From contig JAUZPS010000144.1 in the NCBI GenBank assembly GCA_030705945.1, forward strand, positions 1 through 9,594: 9,594 nt of DNA. The letters are read 5' to 3'. Below the pieces are notes generated by a model that was not told the origin of the DNA, did no database searches, and saw only the letters and a list, made by a program, of their open reading frames with translations. This DNA is from Bacillota bacterium. Its GTDB lineage: Bacteria; Bacillota; Clostridia; Acetivibrionales; DSM-2933. The position numbers and the translations under genes were made by a program. This document shows positions 6,455 to 9,594 of this stretch, one piece after another; position 1 is the first letter of the stretch; each line of letters begins with the position of its first letter.

Positions 6455-8665
6455 TTATTCAGTACTGTCAAGCGAAGTCAATTCACTACACGATGTTTGG
6501 TTAAAATGCTTTGCAATAATCATTATATCAATAATGTTAATAAAATTATCTTTATTTATATCATAATCAAACTTAAAGTTATCATTTCTTGAACTTGTAT
6601 TAAATTCTTTTGCAATTTCCATTACATCAGCAATGTTTATTAAATTATCATGATTAATATCTCCCGCCCATAAAGAAATTGGCGAATCTTTGCTACCTAT
6701 ACATAGATCACTATTTTCGATAATTACATTTGTAATATCTCTATAAATATAACCCGGCTTACTGATTCTTATTGTATAACCCTCTGCATTTTCGGGAACA
6801 CCTGATATTTTAAAAGTGCCATCAGAGTTTGTTATTGCACTCAGATTTGTACCTAAAACATCGATATTAAACCCCTTTTTAGTTTCTGATTGGTAAAAGG
6901 CACTATCAATATCAGGCGATATGACGCCTGATATTACATGGACTGTATTTGAGCTAGGTATAACAAAATCATGGAGATTACAAACAATTGCGCCATCTTC
7001 TTTTAGCGCCATCATATTGTAACATCTGAGGGATATAGATTTAATATTTGTTAGGCTTTCTCTATCGCACTGGTTATAATCATTATTACCCCAAGCAATA
7101 ACATTGCCATCTTCCTTTAATGCCAAGACATGATCATATCCAACTGCAATAGATTTAACTTTATTTAATCCTTCTGGAATGTTCAACATATTATAAATAT
7201 TACTCCAACCACAACAATCAACTGTACCATCTTCTTTAATTGCATATATACCGTAATATCCTCCGTAAATATCTTTTACATTAGTTAATTTTGTCTGAGT
7301 ACCATAATTCTCAGCAATAAGATAACCTGAAATAATGACAGACCCATCTTCCTTTACCACCAGAGTATCATAATCATCTGCTCCTATAGCTTTTACATTT
7401 GTTACTCCATTGGTTATACTATACACATTATTTCCCCAATCAACAACAGTACCATCTTCTTTTAATGCTACTGTATGATAACAACCTGCAGATATAGCTT
7501 TTACATTACTTAATCCTTTTGGTATATCACATTGGCCAAATTCGTTATCACCCCATGCAACTACTGTTCCATCTTCCTTTAAAGCCACTGTATGATAACA
7601 ACCTGCAGCTATAGCCTTTACATTGCATAAACCTTCGGGTATATTACACTGACCAAAATCATTGTTACCCCAAGCTGTTACTTTTCCATTTCCGCACAAA
7701 GCAACATCATGTTCTTTTCCAGCAGCTATAGCTATTACATTAACTAAATCTGTGGGACTAGAACACTCTCCAAAATAATTATCCCCCCAGCAAACTATTG
7801 ATCCATCTTCCTTTAAAGCTACTGTATGATAACAATCTGCAGCTATAGCCTTTACATTGCATAAACCTTCGGGTATATTACACTGACCATAATCGTTATT
7901 ACCCCAAGCTGCAACAGTACTATTTTCTTTTATTACTGCTGTATGGTTGCCAGCAGCTATAGCTATTACACCAGATAAACCAGATGGAATTCTACACTGA
8001 CGGTACATATTCCATCCCCATGCAACCACTGTCCCATCTTCCTTTAAGGCTACAACATGACCATAACCTGCTGTAACTGATTTTACGCCAGCTAACTCAT
8101 CTGGGATATTACAAATACCATTATTGTTATCTCCAATAACAGTGACTGTTTTATCTTCTTTTAAGCAAACCGTATAATTGTCAGCAGCGTCAATTTCTTT
8201 TACATTTGTTAAATCGGGCAGCATATTGCATTGATTAAATTGATTAGATCCCCAGGCAACAACAGTTCCATCTACTTTTAGGGCAACTGCATGATTCTCG
8301 CCTGCCGCAATAGCTTTTATATTTGTTAATCCATATGGTATATTACATTGACCAAACTTGTTATTACCCCAAGCTACAACTGTTCTATCCTCCTTTAAGG
8401 CTAAAATAAAATTTCCGCCAGCAGCAATAGCTTTTACATTTTTTAAACCAGCAGGTATATTGCAAACACCATTTGAGTTTGAACCCCATGCTAAGACTGT
8501 ACCATCTTCTTTTAAGGCTACAGTATAATAATTTGCTGCATCTATTGCTTTAAACTTCATATAGCTAGAATTTTGTTTAACATCTGATGCAACGCAATTA
8601 ATAGACATTTGAATTACAGTAAAAGAGAATGCCAACAAGAATACTATCAAATATCTGTTCCTCAT
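6455..8665 (-). CDS. secreted RCC1-repeat beta-propeller protein with X-module and type II-like dockerin
   Basis: This 736-residue protein has a signal peptide 1-26 (core 5-19, CVA cut). Residues 38-568 hold 14 RCC1-like units of mostly 38-39 residues, consensus VKAIAAGxxHTVALKEDGT then VVAWGxNxxGQCNIPxGLxN; units 10-12 and 14 are the most divergent. Residues 577-660 are an X-module: VISGVISPD, GFNIDVLGTNLSAITNSDG, F-x-ISGVP, GYTIRISKPGY. Residues 666-722 are a dockerin with two calcium loops, D669-N671-D673-N677-D680 and D702-N704-D706-N710-D713, each followed by a helix (EIAKEFN, IIAKHFN). The X-dockerin pair resembles that of the C. thermocellum CipA scaffoldin, a type II dockerin that binds surface-anchoring cohesins. 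The protein should be exported and docked by a cohesin; the propeller would bind a partner or substrate, and no catalytic domain is seen. The ATG has GGAGG only 4 nt upstream, a tight spacing. Cysteines are frequent, one or more in most units. Confidence 0.92.
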   Translation of the reverse strand: MRNRYLIVFLLAFSFTVIQMSINCVASDVKQNSSYMKFKAIDAANYYTVALKEDGTVLAWGSNSNGVCNIPAGLKNVKAIAAGGNFILALKEDRTVVAWGNNKFGQCNIPYGLTNIKAIAAGENHAVALKVDGTVVAWGSNQFNQCNMLPDLTNVKEIDAADNYTVCLKEDKTVTVIGDNNNGICNIPDELAGVKSVTAGYGHVVALKEDGTVVAWGWNMYRQCRIPSGLSGVIAIAAGNHTAVIKENSTVAAWGNNDYGQCNIPEGLCNVKAIAADCYHTVALKEDGSIVCWGDNYFGECSSPTDLVNVIAIAAGKEHDVALCGNGKVTAWGNNDFGQCNIPEGLCNVKAIAAGCYHTVALKEDGTVVAWGDNEFGQCDIPKGLSNVKAISAGCYHTVALKEDGTVVDWGNNVYSITNGVTNVKAIGADDYDTLVVKEDGSVIISGYLIAENYGTQTKLTNVKDIYGGYYGIYAIKEDGTVDCCGWSNIYNMLNIPEGLNKVKSIAVGYDHVLALKEDGNVIAWGNNDYNQCDRESLTNIKSISLRCYNMMALKEDGAIVCNLHDFVIPSSNTVHVISGVISPDIDSAFYQSETKKGFNIDVLGTNLSAITNSDGTFKISGVPENAEGYTIRISKPGYIYRDITNVIIENSDLCIGSKDSPISLWAGDINHDNLINIADVMEIAKEFNTSSRNDNFKFDYDINKDNFINIIDIMIIAKHFNQTSCSELTSLDSTE
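6490..6935 (-). other. X-module plus type II-like dockerin coding segment
   Basis: This encodes residues 577-725. Hydrophobic pairs (I678-A679 and I711-I712) occupy the positions that in type I dockerins are often Ser/Thr, which fits the type II class. The X-module directly before it, without a linker, is the usual pairing for type II dockerins. Confidence 0.8.
7569..7911 (-). repeat. near-identical two-unit duplication within the RCC1 repeats
   Basis: The 109 bases at 7569-7677 and 7803-7911 differ at only about 5 positions by eye. The offset is 234 bases, exactly two 39-residue units. Other units encode the same consensus with much more diverged DNA, so this pair was copied or converted recently. 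Confidence 0.8.
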
Positions 8666-8824
8666 AATACCTCCATAATATTACATATATAAATATAAAT
8701 ATATGAAACACTGTTTAGCAAAGCCCAGCTTCTCAACATATTAAATAATTAGAATTTATTTTTACCAGGCTATAAGAATAATAAGAGAGGCTCTGCTTTT
8801 GAAAATATGAATTTAATTTAATAT

Positions 8825-8857
8825 TATATCATTTAAATCTAAGATATAAATGATATA
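8825..8857. repeat. 11-bp perfect inverted repeat
   Basis: TATATCATTTA (8825-8835) pairs with TAAATGATATA (8847-8857) around an 11-base loop; a T-rich run follows on the plus strand. It could be an operator or a weak terminator. AT-only stems of this size also arise by chance in such DNA. Confidence 0.4.
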
Positions 8858-8975
8858 TTTTGTTATTTATTGTATTTTTAACGTATCATAGATTTGTGCT
8901 GATCAATACGATTGTAGCAAATATTAAATATACTTTTCCAATTTTGAAAAACTTTCTATTTTGATGTTTAAAAGC

Positions 8976-9004
8976 GAACCTAAAACAATTAATGTTTTCT
9001 GTTC
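8976..9004. repeat. interrupted inverted repeat GAAC-AAAACA / TGTTTT-GTTC
   Basis: GAAC (8976-8979) and AAAACA (8982-8987) pair with TGTTTT (8993-8998) and GTTC (9001-9004), with a 2+2 internal mismatch and a 5-base loop. It lies about 100 bases before the transposase frame and could belong to the element's end or regulate it. Confidence 0.35.
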
Positions 9005-9102
9005 CTAAGATATTGCAAGACTTATTTCCATTGCTTAAAATAACATTATCTAATAAGGAAGGGTTCCCCGGAAATGATCATTACTATATTTAAAGAAAAT
9101 GC

Positions 9103-9594
9103 ATGGAAATATACTGCTTCGGAAAAACTAGAGATTGTCATACAAAATTTCCTTTGCTCATTGCACTTGATTATCTTATAGATCATAAAAGCCTAGATAA
9201 GGACTCTATTCTCATGAAAATGATTTCTGCCAGAATGGCAATTACCACAAAAGAAGCAGGTAATCTACGCTGGCAAGCATTATCATATATCAAGCGTCAT
9301 AAACTCAGAAAAAATCCTGCTATTTATCAGTTCTTAAATTCAGATGATGCTTGGGCTATGGATTTTATGTATTTTTATAATGACGAAGGAAAAGTTAAAT
9401 ATCTTTTAAAAATTATTGATGACAGATCCAGGCTCGACGTTGGTAATGCAATACTTGATAGGGCAACAACTGCTGCAGCTATTGAAGCTTTGGAACAAGC
9501 CATAAAGAATACCGGTCGTAAACCGTCAGCTGTCAAAACAGATAGGGGATCTCAATTCAAAATCAAGTTCAGTAACTGTTTGAAGGAAAAAGGA
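9103..9594 (+). CDS. DDE (rve-type) transposase, 3' part cut by the window edge
   Basis: The frame is open to the last base, giving 164 residues from ATG 9103. Residues about 80-164 are the first half of an integrase core: WAMDFMYFY with catalytic Asp87, KYLLKIIDDRSR, a T-x-x-AAIEALEQAI helix, and VKTDRGSQF with Asp147, 60 residues after the first Asp as in this fold. The final Glu would lie about 35 residues beyond the edge. The N-terminus is doubtful: a TAA (9091-9093) sits just upstream in frame, ATG 9103 has no ribosome site, and a different frame from ATG 9074 (to TAG 9181) reads WKYTASEKLEIVIQNF, like the helix-turn-helix start of many transposases. The gene may therefore be frameshifted, or begin as two frames like IS3-type elements. 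The exact IS family is not determined. Confidence 0.75.
   Translation, partial: MEIYCFGKTRDCHTKFPLLIALDYLIDHKSLDKDSILMKMISARMAITTKEAGNLRWQALSYIKRHKLRKNPAIYQFLNSDDAWAMDFMYFYNDEGKVKYLLKIIDDRSRLDVGNAILDRATTAAAIEALEQAIKNTGRKPSAVKTDRGSQFKIKFSNCLKEKG

Larger units (their letters stand above)
8666..9073. other. AT-rich intergenic region with two inverted repeats
   Basis: This separates the start of the RCC1-repeat gene (minus) from the transposase (plus). Its left end should hold the RCC1 gene's promoter, but only a weak TTGCTA / TTATAT pair on the minus strand (about 8691-8719) can be offered. It contains an 11-bp perfect inverted repeat (8825-8857) and a 10-bp stem with a small internal bulge (8976-9004). 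The last 80 bases are open in the transposase frame (from 8993) but carry no recognisable domain. Confidence 0.5.

Noticed and set aside
7000..8560. Regular DNA repeats of about 117 bases resembling an array
   Set aside because: These are the coding units of the RCC1-like protein (39 codons each), not CRISPR or non-coding tandem repeats.

Overview
The window looks like chromosomal DNA of an anaerobic, cellulosome-forming Firmicute of the Acetivibrio / Pseudobacteroides / cluster III Clostridium kind. The reasons are the AT-rich composition, strong AGGAGG ribosome sites, Thr/Pro-rich linkers in a large secreted protein, and an X-module plus type II-like dockerin pair that resembles, from memory, the C-terminus of the CipA scaffoldin. 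The genus is an inference; the X-dockerin tail is read directly.

Layout, left to right. (1) Positions 1-406, minus strand: the middle of a secreted-type gene that runs off the left edge. It has half of a Big_2 (Ig-like) domain followed by the start of an X-module. Its 5' end is broken: no usable start, an in-frame stop upstream, and an A AAA AAG TAA heptamer fed by a well-placed start in the neighbouring frame. (2) 444-884, minus: a small double zinc-ribbon membrane protein, probably started at TTG. (3) 885-1528: a gap without a convincing gene, with a 14-bp inverted repeat and a GC-rich hairpin. (4) 1529-5557, minus: a 1342-residue secreted multidomain protein with a duplicated Y-x-GTL module, a sugar-binding-like sandwich, Ig-like and Fn3-like domains joined by PT linkers. 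Its C-terminus has a pre-toxin TG-like motif followed by a roughly 100-residue module that looks like a polymorphic-toxin tip. (5) 5727-6032, plus: a divergent 101-residue protein of unknown function. (6) 6033-6454: an unusually C-rich stretch with several CGCG motifs, perhaps an insertion-sequence relic, and a small, possibly frameshifted ORF behind a strong ribosome site. (7) 6455-8665, minus: a secreted protein of 14 RCC1-like repeats, X-module and dockerin. (8) 8666-9102: AT-rich intergenic DNA with hairpins. (9) 9103 to the right edge, plus: the start of a DDE (rve-type) transposase, cut by the window edge and possibly decayed at its N-terminus.

The main genes appear to be single transcription units. 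The shared theme is the cell surface: two proteins with X-modules (one with a visible dockerin) that would dock on a cohesin, and one large dockerin-less secreted protein that may be a toxin-like effector. The transposase and the C-rich stretch mark the right half as accessory DNA. The most interesting points are the toxin-like C-terminus without an obvious immunity gene beside it, and the 14-repeat propeller protein carried on a type II-like dockerin instead of an enzyme.
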